Shown: positions 56,055 to 64,000 of the stretch, piece after piece
How positions within the stretch are numbered: position 1 is the first letter of the stretch
How the letters are laid out: each line of letters begins with the position of its first letter
From: Acidocella sp.
Lineage (GTDB): Bacteria > Pseudomonadota > Alphaproteobacteria > Acetobacterales > Acetobacteraceae
Assembly (NCBI RefSeq): GCF_027352905.1
Contig: NZ_DAIEIF010000043.1
Coordinates: forward strand, 46,188 to 110,187
DNA: 64,000 bases
Direction of reading: 5' to 3'
The notes under the pieces: model-generated
What the model was told of the DNA's origin: nothing
What the model saw: the letters and a program-made list of their open reading frames with translations, nothing else
Database searches by the model: none
Program-made: the position numbers and the translations under genes

Positions 56055-56220
56055 TTTTCCTCCCAAGCGGACAATATTAGACTTGAAACAAGGTTAGCGG
56101 AGGCGTTCCCGGCTTTTCTTGGCGGCAGCCCTCGGCTGCTCTTGCATGTTCCTCTGGATTTGGACTGATCTACCCGCTGATTACCGCATCTTCGCAAAAA
56201 TGTGCGGATAAAGACAACGA
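56055..56220. other. 166-bp intergenic region between xdhC and the catC-like gene
   Basis: It contains ATATT followed by the exact 17-mer TTGAAACAAGGTTAGCG on the plus strand, a perfect 6-bp hairpin GCAGCC-CTC-GGCTGC (56125-56139), and a 21-codon plus-strand frame at 56146-56211 with no ribosome binding site. On the minus strand it must hold the catC-like promoter. An sRNA starting near the 17-mer is possible but unproven. Confidence 0.4.
56083..56099 (+). repeat. 17-mer shared with 14284-14300, copy 2
   Basis: TTGAAACAAGGTTAGCG is identical to the copy that overlaps the predicted transcription start at 14284-14300. As there, ATATT lies just upstream. No FNR-like box is seen before this copy. 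Confidence 0.6.
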
Positions 56221-57168
56221 TTAACGCTTATCTAATTCTGGCCCGGCTTTTGAAAAACTGGTGGCTGATCGGAGGCCGAGAAGCTGTGCCGCCACCGCGA
56301 CGGCAATGATGGCGGGTTCCTTGCCCGAGATGCCCGGCAAGCCGATGGGACAGACAAGACGGGAACTATCCAACCCCTCCGCCCGCAGCCGGGTGAGAAA
56401 CCGCGCCCGCTTGGTGGCGGAGCCGATGAGGCCGACGAAGCCCGCCGCTCCCCCCAGAGCGGCGGCGACGAGGCGGTAATCCAGCCCGTGATCATGGGTT
56501 AAAATCAGCGCCACCGTCTCCGCCGGGGCGTTGGCCAGCCGCGCCGCCATCTCCTCGGGCGGGCAATGGCGCAGGCCCGGCGCGGCGGGCAGATCGGCCC
56601 GGCTGTCCAGCCAATGGAGGGCGAAGGGCAAACCTTCCAGGGCGCGGGCGATGGCCTGGCCGACATGACCGCCGCCGCAGAGCAGCACCGGTGGGGCGGG
56701 CGCCGCCAGGGACTCGATAAACCGCGCGCCCGCCCCCGGCTTGTCGCCGCGGGCGGAGGGCAAATAGGCGGCCTGACCCACGCCATAGGCGCGATGGACG
56801 CGGTGTTCCTCCAACTCGGTGATCAGGCTCTCACCGGCAGGCTCCGCCAGAAAGCCGCAGGCCGCGGGGTCGAGATGCTCGATCAGCAGCCGCACCCGCC
56901 CGCCGCAGCATTGGCCGAGCAGGGGTCCCAGCGGGTAATCCTGCACCGCCCAGCTTCCCGGCGGGCGGGTAAGCGCGGCGCGCGCCTGGGCGATGGCGGT
57001 GAATTCAAGATTGCCGCCACCAATGCTGCCCCAGCTTTCCGTAGGGGAGATGACCATGCGCGCCCCCGCCTCGCGCGGGGCCGAACCCTCCGTGGCTAGC
57101 ACGCTGACCAGTGCCGCCGGACCGCGCGCGAGCGCCACGCGCGCCGACTCCCGCCAGTCCTCACCCAT
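56221..57168 (-). CDS. xdhC: Xanthine dehydrogenase accessory protein XdhC
   Basis: A 315-residue molybdenum-cofactor handling protein that binds and sulfurates Moco for insertion into XdhB. It has 'GSAPREAGARMVIS', 'GSIGGGNLE', 'GPLLGQCCGGRVRLL', a Rossmann segment 'PPVLLCGGGHVGQAIARAL', 'GLIGSATKRARF' and the C-terminal 'GLPGISGKEPAIIAVAVAAQLL'. The order and spacing match the family. It overlaps the 3' end of xdhB by 8 nt (57161-57168), so the xdhA-xdhB-xdhC operon is complete. Confidence 0.95.
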   Translation of the reverse strand: MGEDWRESARVALARGPAALVSVLATEGSAPREAGARMVISPTESWGSIGGGNLEFTAIAQARAALTRPPGSWAVQDYPLGPLLGQCCGGRVRLLIEHLDPAACGFLAEPAGESLITELEEHRVHRAYGVGQAAYLPSARGDKPGAGARFIESLAAPAPPVLLCGGGHVGQAIARALEGLPFALHWLDSRADLPAAPGLRHCPPEEMAARLANAPAETVALILTHDHGLDYRLVAAALGGAAGFVGLIGSATKRARFLTRLRAEGLDSSRLVCPIGLPGISGKEPAIIAVAVAAQLLGLRSATSFSKAGPELDKR

Positions 57169-59476
57169 GCCGGGCTTTCAGCTCGGCTATGGCGGCAAGA
57201 ATCCGCTCCGGCGTCGCGGGAGCGTCGAGCCGGGGAAAACCCGCCCCCGGCACCGCGGCGGCCACCGCGGCGGTGAGGGCGCAGAACACCGAGTTGGCCA
57301 GCATCAGCGGCGGCTCGCCCACCGCCTTGGAGCGGTGAATGGTGGGGGACGGGTTGCGGCCCGCCGCCCAGAGCCTGATTTCCATCCGTGCCGGGCGGTC
57401 CGACGCGGTGGGGATTTTATAGGTCGAGGGCGCGTGGGTGAGCAGGCGGCCCGCAGCGTCGAAGACCAACTCCTCGGTGGTGAGCCAGCCCATGCCTTGA
57501 ACAAAGCCGCCCTCCACCTGGCCGAGATCGATCGCCGGGTTCAGCGAGCGGCCCGCATCGTGGAGGATATCCACCGCCAGCACCTTATGCTCGCCGGTCA
57601 AGGTATCGATGGCGACCTCCGAAACCGCCGCGCCATAGGCGAAATAGAAGAAAGGGCGGCCCGTATGGGTCTTGCGGTCGTAATGGATCTCCGGCGTGGC
57701 GTAGAAGCCATTGGCGGAGAGGGACACGCGGTTGAAATAGGCGAGCCGGCAAAGCTCCGTGAAATCGACCCGCTCCGCCCCCGCCCACACCCCCGCCGGG
57801 GTGAAGCGCACCGCCTCCTCCGGCACCGAGAACTGGCGGGAGGCGAAGGCGACGAGGCGCTGGCGGATGGCTTCCGCCGCGTTATAGGCGGCCATGCCAT
57901 TGATATCGGTGCCGGAGGAGGCCGCCGTGGCCGATGTGTTGGGGACCTTATCCGTGCGGGTGGCGCAAACGCGCACGGTTTCCACCGGCACGGCGAATAC
58001 ATCCGCCACCACCTGCGCCACCTTGATCATCAGCCCCTGCCCCATCTCCGTGCCGCCATGATTGAGGAGGATGGAGCCGTCCGTATAGACATGCACCAGC
58101 GCGCCGCCCTGGTTGAGATGGGTGGTGGTGAAGCTGATGCCGAATTTGACAGGGGTGAGGGCGATGCCCTTTTTGATGACGCGCCGGGCGCGGTTCCACT
58201 CCGCCACCGCCGCGCGCCGGCCCTCGTAATCGCTGGAGCGGGCCAGCTCCGCGACGAGCTCGGGCGCGATATTGTCGGTGACCCGCATCGCATAGGGCGT
58301 CATGTCCCGCCCGGGAGCGTAGAAATTGCGGCGGCGCACCTCCAGCGGATCCAGCCCCAATTCATGGGCGACATGGTCGATCATCCGCTCCGCCGCCAGC
58401 ATGCCCTGCGGCCCACCGAAACCACGAAAAGCGGTGGCGGAGACGGTATGGGTGCGGGCGCGGTGGGAGACGATGCTGACCGCCGGGTAAAAATAGCAAT
58501 TATCGGCGTGAAACATCGCCCTATCGTTGATGGCGTGGGAGAGGTCGGCGGTGCAGCCGCAGCGGGAGGCGAGTTCCAGCGAGACGGCATGAAGCACGCC
58601 AGCCTCGTCGAACCCGGCATCATAGACGGCGGTGAATTCATGCCGCTTGCCGGTCATGATCATATCGTCGTCCCGGTCGAGCCGGATCTTGACCTGCCGT
58701 CCCGTCTTGGCCGCCGCCAGCGCCGCCGCCGCCGCGAACCAGGCGGCCTGGGTCTCTTTACCGCCGAAGCCGCCGCCCATGCGGCGCACCTCCACCGTCA
58801 CCTCGGCATCGGCGCGGCCCAGCACGCGCGCGATGATGTGCTGCACCTCGCTCGGGTGCTGGGTGGAGGAGAGGACGTGCATTCCGCCTTCCTCCTGCGG
58901 GGTGGCGAGGGCGATCTGCCCTTCCAGGTAGAAATGATCCTGACCGCCGATTTCGAGTTCGCCACACACCCGCCGGGGCGCGGCGGCGAGCGCGGCGGCG
59001 GTATCGCCGCGCCCCATGAGCTGGGTGGGTTCCAGCACGGAGCCGGCGGCCAGCGCCTCGGCGGTGGTGAGCAGCGGCGGCAGGGGCTGGTATTCCATCC
59101 GGGCCAGCCGGGCGGCGGCGCGGGCGGCGCGGTGGCTCTCCGCCACCACCAGAAACAGCGCCTGGCCGTGATAGATCGTCTCGCCCTCGGCGAAGAGCCG
59201 GTCATCCCCGGCGAAGGGGCTGACATCGTTGCGGCCGGGAATATCGGCTGCGGTGAACACCGCCGCCACGCCAGGGGCGGCGCGCACCGCGGCCAGATCC
59301 ATGCCGAGAATCCGGGCATGGGCATGCGTGGAAAGGCCGAACGCCCCGTGCAGCGCGTTCGCGGCCAGCGGCACGTCATCCACGTAAAGCGCGGTGCCGG
59401 CGGCATGGGCGCGGGCGGAATCATGGGGAAGCGCCCGTGTCACAGCGCCCGGGGCGGGCATTTCCTGGTCAGCCAT
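57161..59476 (-). CDS. xdhB: Xanthine dehydrogenase, molybdopterin-binding subunit
   Basis: A 771-residue large subunit of xanthine dehydrogenase, which oxidises hypoxanthine and xanthine to urate. After 'ARAHAAGTALYVDDVP' come 'EIGGQDHFYLEGQIALA', 'RMGGGFGGKETQAAW', 'AFRGFGGPQGMLAAE' (Moco-binding with the substrate Arg/Phe region), 'NHGGTEMGQGLMIK' and 'SKAVGEPPLMLANSV', where the Glu is the catalytic base. ATG 59476 is chosen because the domain begins there; the longer frame reads through xdhA. It overlaps xdhA by 8 nt and xdhC by 8 nt. Confidence 0.96.
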   Translation of the reverse strand: MADQEMPAPGAVTRALPHDSARAHAAGTALYVDDVPLAANALHGAFGLSTHAHARILGMDLAAVRAAPGVAAVFTAADIPGRNDVSPFAGDDRLFAEGETIYHGQALFLVVAESHRAARAAARLARMEYQPLPPLLTTAEALAAGSVLEPTQLMGRGDTAAALAAAPRRVCGELEIGGQDHFYLEGQIALATPQEEGGMHVLSSTQHPSEVQHIIARVLGRADAEVTVEVRRMGGGFGGKETQAAWFAAAAALAAAKTGRQVKIRLDRDDDMIMTGKRHEFTAVYDAGFDEAGVLHAVSLELASRCGCTADLSHAINDRAMFHADNCYFYPAVSIVSHRARTHTVSATAFRGFGGPQGMLAAERMIDHVAHELGLDPLEVRRRNFYAPGRDMTPYAMRVTDNIAPELVAELARSSDYEGRRAAVAEWNRARRVIKKGIALTPVKFGISFTTTHLNQGGALVHVYTDGSILLNHGGTEMGQGLMIKVAQVVADVFAVPVETVRVCATRTDKVPNTSATAASSGTDINGMAAYNAAEAIRQRLVAFASRQFSVPEEAVRFTPAGVWAGAERVDFTELCRLAYFNRVSLSANGFYATPEIHYDRKTHTGRPFFYFAYGAAVSEVAIDTLTGEHKVLAVDILHDAGRSLNPAIDLGQVEGGFVQGMGWLTTEELVFDAAGRLLTHAPSTYKIPTASDRPARMEIRLWAAGRNPSPTIHRSKAVGEPPLMLANSVFCALTAAVAAAVPGAGFPRLDAPATPERILAAIAELKARHG

Positions 59477-60887
59477 CGGCCAGCTCGCGCACATCCGCCG
59501 TCTCGTTCTGGCTTTGCGCCCAGAGCCGGGCCAGTAGATTACCCGCCACCTCCATGCGGTAGACGGCGCTGCCGCGCAGATCAGTGAGCGGGGCAAAATC
59601 CTCGCGCAGCCGGGGGGCGGCGGCGGTGAGCGTGTCCTCGGTAAACGGCGCGCCGGTGAGCGCCGCCTCCAGCGCCCGCGCCCGCCTGGGCGTGGCCGCC
59701 ATGCCGCCAAAGGCGATGCGGGCGCGGATGATGCGCCCCGCCTCGACCCGCAGATTGAACGCCCCGCAGACGGAGGAGATGTCGCTGTCGAAGCGCTTGG
59801 AGAGTTTGCTGATCGAGATGACATCCTCCGGGCCGGGGCGGGGGATGGTGACCGCCTCGATGAACTCACCAGGGGCGCGGTCCTGCTCGCCATAGGCGAT
59901 GAAAAAATCCTCTAAAGCGAGGGTGCGCCGCGCCTCGCCCCAGCGCAAGGTGAGCGTGGCGCCGAGGGCGATGAGGGCGGGCGGCATGTCGCCGATCGGC
60001 GAGCCATTGGCGATATTGCCGCCGATGGTCCCGGCATTGCGTATCTGCGCGCCGCCGATGCGGCGGACCAGCCGCCCCAGCGCCGGGTGCAGCCGCGTGA
60101 AAGCGGGCAGCGCCTCGGCATAGCGCACCATGGCGCCGAGACGCAGCGCCTCCGGCGTTTCCTCGATAAAGCGCAGATCGCCGAGGCCGCCGAGAAAAAT
60201 AACCTCATCCTCCAGCACCCGCAGATGCTTGGTCACCCACAGCCCGATATCGGTGGCCCCCGCCACCAGCCGCGCCCTGGGATGGGCGAGGCAGAGGGCG
60301 GCGAGTTCATCGGCGCTGGCGGGCAGGAAAACGCGAGAGGCGCCATGGCGGATCTCTTTTGGCCCCGGATCCGCCGCCAGCGCCCGCAGGGCGGCGAGGG
60401 TGGAGGTGTCATCGCGCGGATGGGTGGCAAGAGCGCGGGCGGTGGCGAGAATCGGCCCATACCCGGTGCAGCGGCAGAGATTACCCGCCAGGGCATCCTC
60501 CACGCTCTGCCCCGCGCCGAGCCCGCCGATGGAGCGGGCATAGAGCGACATGACGATGCCCGGCGTGCAGAAGCCGCATTGCGAGCCATGCCGCGCCGCC
60601 AGCTCCGCCTGCACCGGATGCGTCCCGCCCAGGCTCTCGATGGTGAGCAAGGCGCGGCCCGCCAGCATCGGCAGAAAAAGGATGCAGGCATTCACCGCGC
60701 GCCAGAGAACGCGCCCGCCCGCCAGCTCTCCCAGCAGCACGGTGCAAGCGCCGCAATCGCCCTCGGCGCAGCCCTCCTTGGTGCCGGTGCGCCGCGCGCG
60801 CAGGCGCAACCACTCCAGCACCGTCATGGCGGGCTCCACCGCCTCCAGCGTGATCAATTCGTCATCCAGCAGGAAACGCAGGCTCAT
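59469..60887 (-). CDS. xdhA: Xanthine dehydrogenase, iron-sulfur/FAD small subunit
   Basis: A 472-residue subunit that passes electrons from the Mo site to FAD and NAD. Two [2Fe-2S] domains are visible: plant-type 'KEGCAEGDCGACTVLLG' with 'NACILF', and 'SQCGFCTPGIVMSLYA' with 'GNLCRCTGYGPIL'. An FAD-binding domain follows ('LVAGATDIGLWVTKHLR', 'AQIRNAGTIGGNIANGSPIGDMPPAL') and a CO-dehydrogenase flavoprotein C-terminal domain. Length fits the XdhA class. It is the first gene of xdhABC; no guanine deaminase or uricase gene is nearby. Confidence 0.96.
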   Translation of the reverse strand: MSLRFLLDDELITLEAVEPAMTVLEWLRLRARRTGTKEGCAEGDCGACTVLLGELAGGRVLWRAVNACILFLPMLAGRALLTIESLGGTHPVQAELAARHGSQCGFCTPGIVMSLYARSIGGLGAGQSVEDALAGNLCRCTGYGPILATARALATHPRDDTSTLAALRALAADPGPKEIRHGASRVFLPASADELAALCLAHPRARLVAGATDIGLWVTKHLRVLEDEVIFLGGLGDLRFIEETPEALRLGAMVRYAEALPAFTRLHPALGRLVRRIGGAQIRNAGTIGGNIANGSPIGDMPPALIALGATLTLRWGEARRTLALEDFFIAYGEQDRAPGEFIEAVTIPRPGPEDVISISKLSKRFDSDISSVCGAFNLRVEAGRIIRARIAFGGMAATPRRARALEAALTGAPFTEDTLTAAAPRLREDFAPLTDLRGSAVYRMEVAGNLLARLWAQSQNETADVRELADG

Positions 60888-60961
60888 GCGGGGCCTCTCC
60901 CTTGAGCAGATCAGGGAGTTTTCCCGGCCCTCCGGCCCGTGTCAATTAAAAGCTGGCGGAC

Positions 60962-61873
60962 TCAGCTCTTGCGGGTGACAGTGAAGCGGGCGAGCGCCTG
61001 GAGCAGGGCCGCGCGATCCCCGAACCCGTCCAGATGCGCCGCAGCCTGCGCGGCGAGGCGCATCGCCTGGTCGCGAGCGCGCTCCAGCCCGAGAATGCGC
61101 ACCATCGTCGCCTTGCCCGCGGCGGCGTCCTTGCCCGCGGTCTTGCCCAGCTCGGCGGCGGAGTCGGTCTCGTCCAGCACGTCGTCATAGATCTGGAAAG
61201 CCGCGCCGAGATCACGCCCATAGGCAATGATGGCGTGGCGCTGCGTAACCGGGGCGCGTCCCAGAATCGCCCCCGCCTCGGCGGCGTATTGGATGAGCCG
61301 CCCGGTTTTCAGCGCCTGCAGCCGGGTGATCTCGGGAGCGGATAGCTCCTTGCCCTCGGATTCCATATCGATCATCTGGCCGCCGACCATGCCGCGCATT
61401 CCCGCCGCCTGGGCCAGCGCCAACACCAGCTCGATCCGCGCCTCGGCATCGGCATGGGTGTCTTCGTCCGCCAGCACCTCGAAGGCGCGGGTCTGGAGCG
61501 CGTCCCCGGCGAGGATGGCGGTCGCCTCGTCGAATTTCCGGTGACAGCTGGGCTGGCCCCGGCGCAGATCGTCGTCATCCATGGCGGGAAGATCGTCATG
61601 GACGAGCGAATAGGCGTGCAGCATCTCCACCGAGGCGGCGACCCGCGCCGCGCAGGTACGGTTGACGGAAAACAGCCGCGCCGTCTCCATGACGAGAAAA
61701 GCGCGCATCCGCTTGCCGCCGTTGAGCACCGCGTAGCGCATCGCCTCCACCAGGCGGGCCTCGGCGGTGTCGGGTACCGGCAGCAGCGCGTCCAGCTGCG
61801 CCTCCACCAGCTGGGCCGTCTCGGCCAGGGCGGCGGCCAGCTCGGCGGGTTGTTTCACCAAATCCAGCGCCAT
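60962..61873 (-). CDS. ispA: Farnesyl/geranyl diphosphate synthase (short-chain trans-prenyltransferase)
   Basis: A 303-residue polyprenyl synthase. 'NGGKRMRAFLV' binds the diphosphate, 'LVHDDLPAMDDDDLRRGQPSCHRKF' is the first Asp-rich motif, 'GGQMIDMESEGKEL' and 'KTGRLIQYAAEAGAILG' lie between, and 'FQIYDDVLDETDSAAELGKTAGKD' is the second Asp-rich motif. It makes C15 prenyl diphosphate for carotenoids, hopanoids, quinones and undecaprenyl phosphate. Its ATG at 61873 is one base after the xseB stop (TGA-G-ATG), the widely conserved xseB-ispA order; dxs, which often follows, is absent. Confidence 0.95.
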   Translation of the reverse strand: MALDLVKQPAELAAALAETAQLVEAQLDALLPVPDTAEARLVEAMRYAVLNGGKRMRAFLVMETARLFSVNRTCAARVAASVEMLHAYSLVHDDLPAMDDDDLRRGQPSCHRKFDEATAILAGDALQTRAFEVLADEDTHADAEARIELVLALAQAAGMRGMVGGQMIDMESEGKELSAPEITRLQALKTGRLIQYAAEAGAILGRAPVTQRHAIIAYGRDLGAAFQIYDDVLDETDSAAELGKTAGKDAAAGKATMVRILGLERARDQAMRLAAQAAAHLDGFGDRAALLQALARFTVTRKS

Positions 61874-61874
61874 C

Positions 61875-62111
61875 TCACTCCCCATCCTTCAAGCCCAGCG
61901 AGCCATCCGCCCGCGCCACGATCGCCTGCACGCGGGCCTCGGCCTGGGCCAGCTTCTCCTCGCAATGCTTGCGCAGCGCCGCGCCCCGCTCATAGGCGGT
62001 GATCGCGTCCTCCAGCTTCTGCTGGCCGGATTCCAGCCCGCGCACGATGGCTTCCAGCGCCGCCAGCGCCTCCTCGAAGGACATGGCGGCGATATCTGAA
62101 TGATCTGTCAT
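61875..62111 (-). CDS. xseB: Exodeoxyribonuclease VII small subunit
   Basis: A 78-residue all-helical small subunit of exonuclease VII. 'MSFEEALAALEAIVRGLESGQQKLEDAITAYERGAALRKHCEEKLAQAEARV' is the complete family signature. It pairs with XseA, which is not in the window. It precedes ispA in an operon and follows the deacetylase gene by 30 bp on the same strand. Confidence 0.96.
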   Translation of the reverse strand: MTDHSDIAAMSFEEALAALEAIVRGLESGQQKLEDAITAYERGAALRKHCEEKLAQAEARVQAIVARADGSLGLKDGE

Positions 62112-62141
62112 GTCCGCTCCCCTAGCCGCGCCCGGCGGAAA

Positions 62142-63065
62142 TCACAACCGCATGAGCGTCCGCACATGGGTGGCGCAGCTTGAGGCCAGAGCGTCAAGGT
62201 TGTAGCCGCCCTCCAGCAGGGACACAACGCGCCCCTGGGCGCTGCCATCCGCCACCGCCATCAACTCCGCCGTGATCCAGGCGAAATCCGGCTCGCGCAG
62301 GCGCAGCTGCGCCAGCGGGTCCGCGGCGTGGGCATCGAACCCGGCGGAGATGATGACCAGCTCCGGCGCGAAGGCGTGGAGCTTGGGCAGGCCGGCCATA
62401 TCCCAGAGCTGGCGGAACTCGTCGCCATTGCTGCCGGGCAGCAGCGGCAGGTTGATGATGTTCCCCACCCCCCGCTCATGCACCGCGCCAGTACCGGGGA
62501 AACATGGGGCCTGATGCGAGGAGGCGTACATCACCCCCGGCTCGCTGGCGAAGATATGCTGGGTGCCGTTGCCGTGGTGAACGTCGAAATCGACGATCGC
62601 CACTTTTTTCAGCCCCCAGCGGTTCATGGCGTGGCGGGCGGCGATGGCGGCATTGTTGAAGAAGCAGAATCCCATGGCGCGGTCCGCCTCGGCGTGGTGG
62701 CCGGGCGGGCGCATCGCCACGAAGGCGGCCTTCGCCCAGCCCTCCATCACCGCGTCCACCGCCGCGGCCGCCCCGCCCGCCGCGCGCAAGGCGGCCTCCA
62801 GCGTGCCAGGGCCGTATACCGTGTCACCGTCGATCAGCGTCTCCCGGTCGCGCGGCAGGGCGAAGACCGAATCGACATATGTTTCAAGATGCGCCGCGCA
62901 AAGCTGCTCCCGGCTGGCCTCGGGCGCCATCTCGCGCAACAGGGGGGCGAAATCCGGCGTTTCCAGCGCGCGCAGCACGTAGCGCAACCGCTCCGCGCAT
63001 TCCGGATGGTCGGGCCCGGTATCGTGTGCGAGGGCGGCGGGGTGGGTGAACAGCGCGACGGTCAC
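62142..63065 (-). CDS. Histone-deacetylase-family amidohydrolase (AcuC/HDAC-like)
   Basis: A 307-residue zinc deacetylase of the arginase/HDAC fold. 'GPDHPECAERLRYVLRAL' starts it, 'RPPGHHAEADRAMGFCFFNNAAIAA' has the charge-relay His pair, 'VAIVDFDVHHGNGTQHIF' gives the Asp and His zinc ligands, and 'ISAGFDAHAADPL' the last Asp. 'LLEGGYNLDALA' ends the active site. Bacterial members act on acetylpolyamines, acetoin-related or protein acetyl-lysine substrates; the target here is unknown. The GTG start at 63065 overlaps the TusA-like stop (GTGA). Confidence 0.94.
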   Translation of the reverse strand: MTVALFTHPAALAHDTGPDHPECAERLRYVLRALETPDFAPLLREMAPEASREQLCAAHLETYVDSVFALPRDRETLIDGDTVYGPGTLEAALRAAGGAAAAVDAVMEGWAKAAFVAMRPPGHHAEADRAMGFCFFNNAAIAARHAMNRWGLKKVAIVDFDVHHGNGTQHIFASEPGVMYASSHQAPCFPGTGAVHERGVGNIINLPLLPGSNGDEFRQLWDMAGLPKLHAFAPELVIISAGFDAHAADPLAQLRLREPDFAWITAELMAVADGSAQGRVVSLLEGGYNLDALASSCATHVRTLMRL

Positions 63066-63298
63066 GCCCCGCCCGGTCCGCGCTTGAGGGAAAAACTATA
63101 GACGCCCCTGGATTCGCCCGCCGCGATGAGGGCGTGGCCGCTCTGCTTGCAGAACTCCCGCAAATCGGCCAGCGCCTCGGGGTCGGTGGCGAGGAGCCGT
63201 AATTTGTCTCCCGGCGCCATGCCCCGCAAGGCGCGCGCCGCGCGCAAGACCGGGATCGGCGATTTCTGAAATTGCGCATCAATCAGACGTTCAACCAT
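63062..63298 (-). CDS. TusA-like protein lacking the conserved cysteine
   Basis: A 78-residue SirA/TusA fold: 'MVERLIDAQFQKSPIPVLRAARALRGMAPGDKLRLLATDPEALADLREFCKQSGHAL'. In TusA the segment reads 'LDAxGLxCPxPVL' with a catalytic Cys; here it is 'IDAQFQKSPIPVL', so Cys is replaced by Ser13 (codon TCG). Sulfur transfer by the usual persulfide route should therefore be impossible. The rest, including the 'GDxLxLxATDPxAxxDLxxFC' strand and helix, is well kept, implying a fold still under selection. It leads into the deacetylase gene by a 4-nt overlap and is divergent from the ROK kinase. Confidence 0.87.
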   Translation of the reverse strand: MVERLIDAQFQKSPIPVLRAARALRGMAPGDKLRLLATDPEALADLREFCKQSGHALIAAGESRGVYSFSLKRGPGGA

Positions 63299-63360
63299 GG
63301 CGCGATGATGCCCATTACGGACCGCTTGAGCAAGACGCCGTTTCGGCCCAGAAACCGGCC

Positions 63361-64000
63361 ATGACACGGCGCATTGGCATCGATCTCGGCGGCACGAAAA
63401 CGGAAATCATCGTTCTGGACGAGAATGGCGCGGCCCTTTTGCGGCGGCGGCGGTCCACCCCCACCGGTTATGAGGCGGCACTGCACGGCATCGCGGCCAT
63501 GGTGGCCGAGGCGGAGCAGGAAACCGGCGGCCGGGCCACGGTGGGGGTGGGGATACCCGGCTGCATCTCCCCCGCGACCGGGCTGGTGAAGAACGCCTGC
63601 GCTAATGCGCTCAACGGCCAGGCTTTCGACCGCGACCTCGCCGCCCTGCTGGGGCGCGAGGTGCGCGTGGCGAATGATGCCAATTGCTTCGCCCTCTCCG
63701 AGGCCGTGGATGGCGCGGCCGCGGGGGCGGACATCGTCTTCGGTGTCATTCTCGGCACCGGCACCGGGGCGGGCATCGTGGTGAATGGCCGCGTGTTGGA
63801 GGGGCGGCACCGCTTGGCGGGGGAATTCGGCCATACCCCCCTGCCCTGGCCGGCGCCGGAGGATTTGCCGCTGCCCGGCTGCTGGTGCGGGCAGCGGGGC
63901 TGCCTCGAACTTTATCTGGCGGGGCCTTCCCTAGCGCGCGATTGCGACGGGCCGGGCCATGCCGACGCCAGCGCCTTGCCCGCCCGCGCCGCCGCCGGGG
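63361..64000 (+). CDS. ROK-family sugar kinase (3' truncated by the window)
   Basis: The frame begins at ATG 63361 and stays open to the last base (213 codons). 'RIGIDLGGTKTEIIVLDENG' is the phosphate-1 ATP-binding motif. 'VGVGIPGCISPATGLVKNACANALNGQAF' and 'VANDANCFALSEA' give the sugar site with the catalytic Asp. 'GVILGTGTGAGIVVNG' is phosphate-2, 'GEFGHTPLPWP' has the zinc His, and 'CWCGQRGCLELYLAGP' is the zinc-binding Cys motif of ROK kinases. This layout is that of fructokinase (Mak) or N-acetylglucosamine kinase types, and the substrate cannot be set. It is divergent from the TusA-like gene, 62 bp apart. Confidence 0.93.
   Translation, partial: MTRRIGIDLGGTKTEIIVLDENGAALLRRRRSTPTGYEAALHGIAAMVAEAEQETGGRATVGVGIPGCISPATGLVKNACANALNGQAFDRDLAALLGREVRVANDANCFALSEAVDGAAAGADIVFGVILGTGTGAGIVVNGRVLEGRHRLAGEFGHTPLPWPAPEDLPLPGCWCGQRGCLELYLAGPSLARDCDGPGHADASALPARAAAG

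Noticed and set aside
56993..59587. 864-codon plus-strand open frame opposite xdhB/xdhC
   Set aside because: Composition is Arg/Gly/His-rich and it lies fully antisense to the xanthine dehydrogenase genes, which have all conserved motifs.

Overview
The window is a gene-dense, high-GC bacterial chromosome segment with no rRNA, tRNA, CRISPR array, insertion sequence or phage module that I can see. The gene set points to an alphaproteobacterium, most likely in the Acetobacteraceae/Rhodospirillales: a class I lysyl-tRNA synthetase, HisZ next to PurA, FlbT, aconitase A divergent from ccmAB, short PssA/Psd phospholipid enzymes and the TamA/TamB pair. This placement is inference from family content; I could not run a search.

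Layout. 1-3.2 kb: the 3' part of a circularly permuted ATP-grasp/alpha-E protein, a transglutaminase-like protein and a small membrane protein. 3.3-13 kb: rarA, an RluA-family pseudouridine synthase, tamA-tamB, and convergent prfC. 13-17.8 kb: a glyoxalase-fold protein, an SDR oxidoreductase, a small DUF2188-like gene behind a probable FNR/FixK promoter, the phospholipid operon lysM-psd-pssA, and a LOG-type gene. 17.8-21.7 kb: flbT, a membrane acyltransferase, a YmdB-type phosphoesterase, a MaoC protein and recF. 21.9-26.5 kb: the minus-strand run hisZ-purA-gtrA-sugar transferase-glycosyltransferase. 26.6-31.4 kb: an MBOAT acyltransferase with an SGNH-like partner, facing a GH15 glucoamylase-like gene. 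31.5-34 kb: a TDT exporter divergent from a LysR regulator, then a rhodanese. 34-38.1 kb: ccmAB divergent from acnA, with a strong terminator after acnA. 38.2-47.3 kb: a polysaccharide locus of two GT2 genes, rfbB-rfbA-rfbC-rfbD (dTDP-L-rhamnose) and a 1256-residue multidomain glycosyltransferase. 47.4-54.4 kb: typA, a secreted Gly/Ser/Met repeat protein, and lysK with an LPG-synthase-like membrane protein and an aldehyde dehydrogenase. 54.4-57.2 kb: rpsO-truB, a muconolactone-isomerase-like gene and xdhC. 57.2-64 kb: xdhB-xdhA, ispA-xseB, an HDAC-like deacetylase, a TusA-like protein lacking its cysteine, and a truncated ROK kinase.

How the genes work together. Surface carbohydrate functions recur: dTDP-rhamnose supply, glycosyltransferases, initiating transferase, GtrA and two kinds of O-acyltransferase. 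Envelope biogenesis (TamAB, PssA/Psd, LysM) and translation or recombination housekeeping (prfC, typA, lysK, rpsO, truB, rarA, recF) fill much of the rest. Many neighbours share 1-8 nt start/stop overlaps (ATGA, GTGA, TAATG, TGATG), so operons are compact. No gene-free stretch exceeds about 300 bases; the longest gaps are near 239 bp (21663-21901), 168 bp (38057-38224), 164-176 bp (35208-35371, 14145-14320, 50320-50495) and 166 bp (56055-56220).

The items I would look at first are the apparently gutted ATP-grasp/alpha-E protein, the MBOAT/SGNH pair, the five-repeat WbsX-GT4-GT2 mega-glycosyltransferase, the ccmA gene with no standard start codon, the Cys-to-Ser TusA homologue, and the FNR-like promoter whose start region shares an exact 17-mer with another intergenic site.
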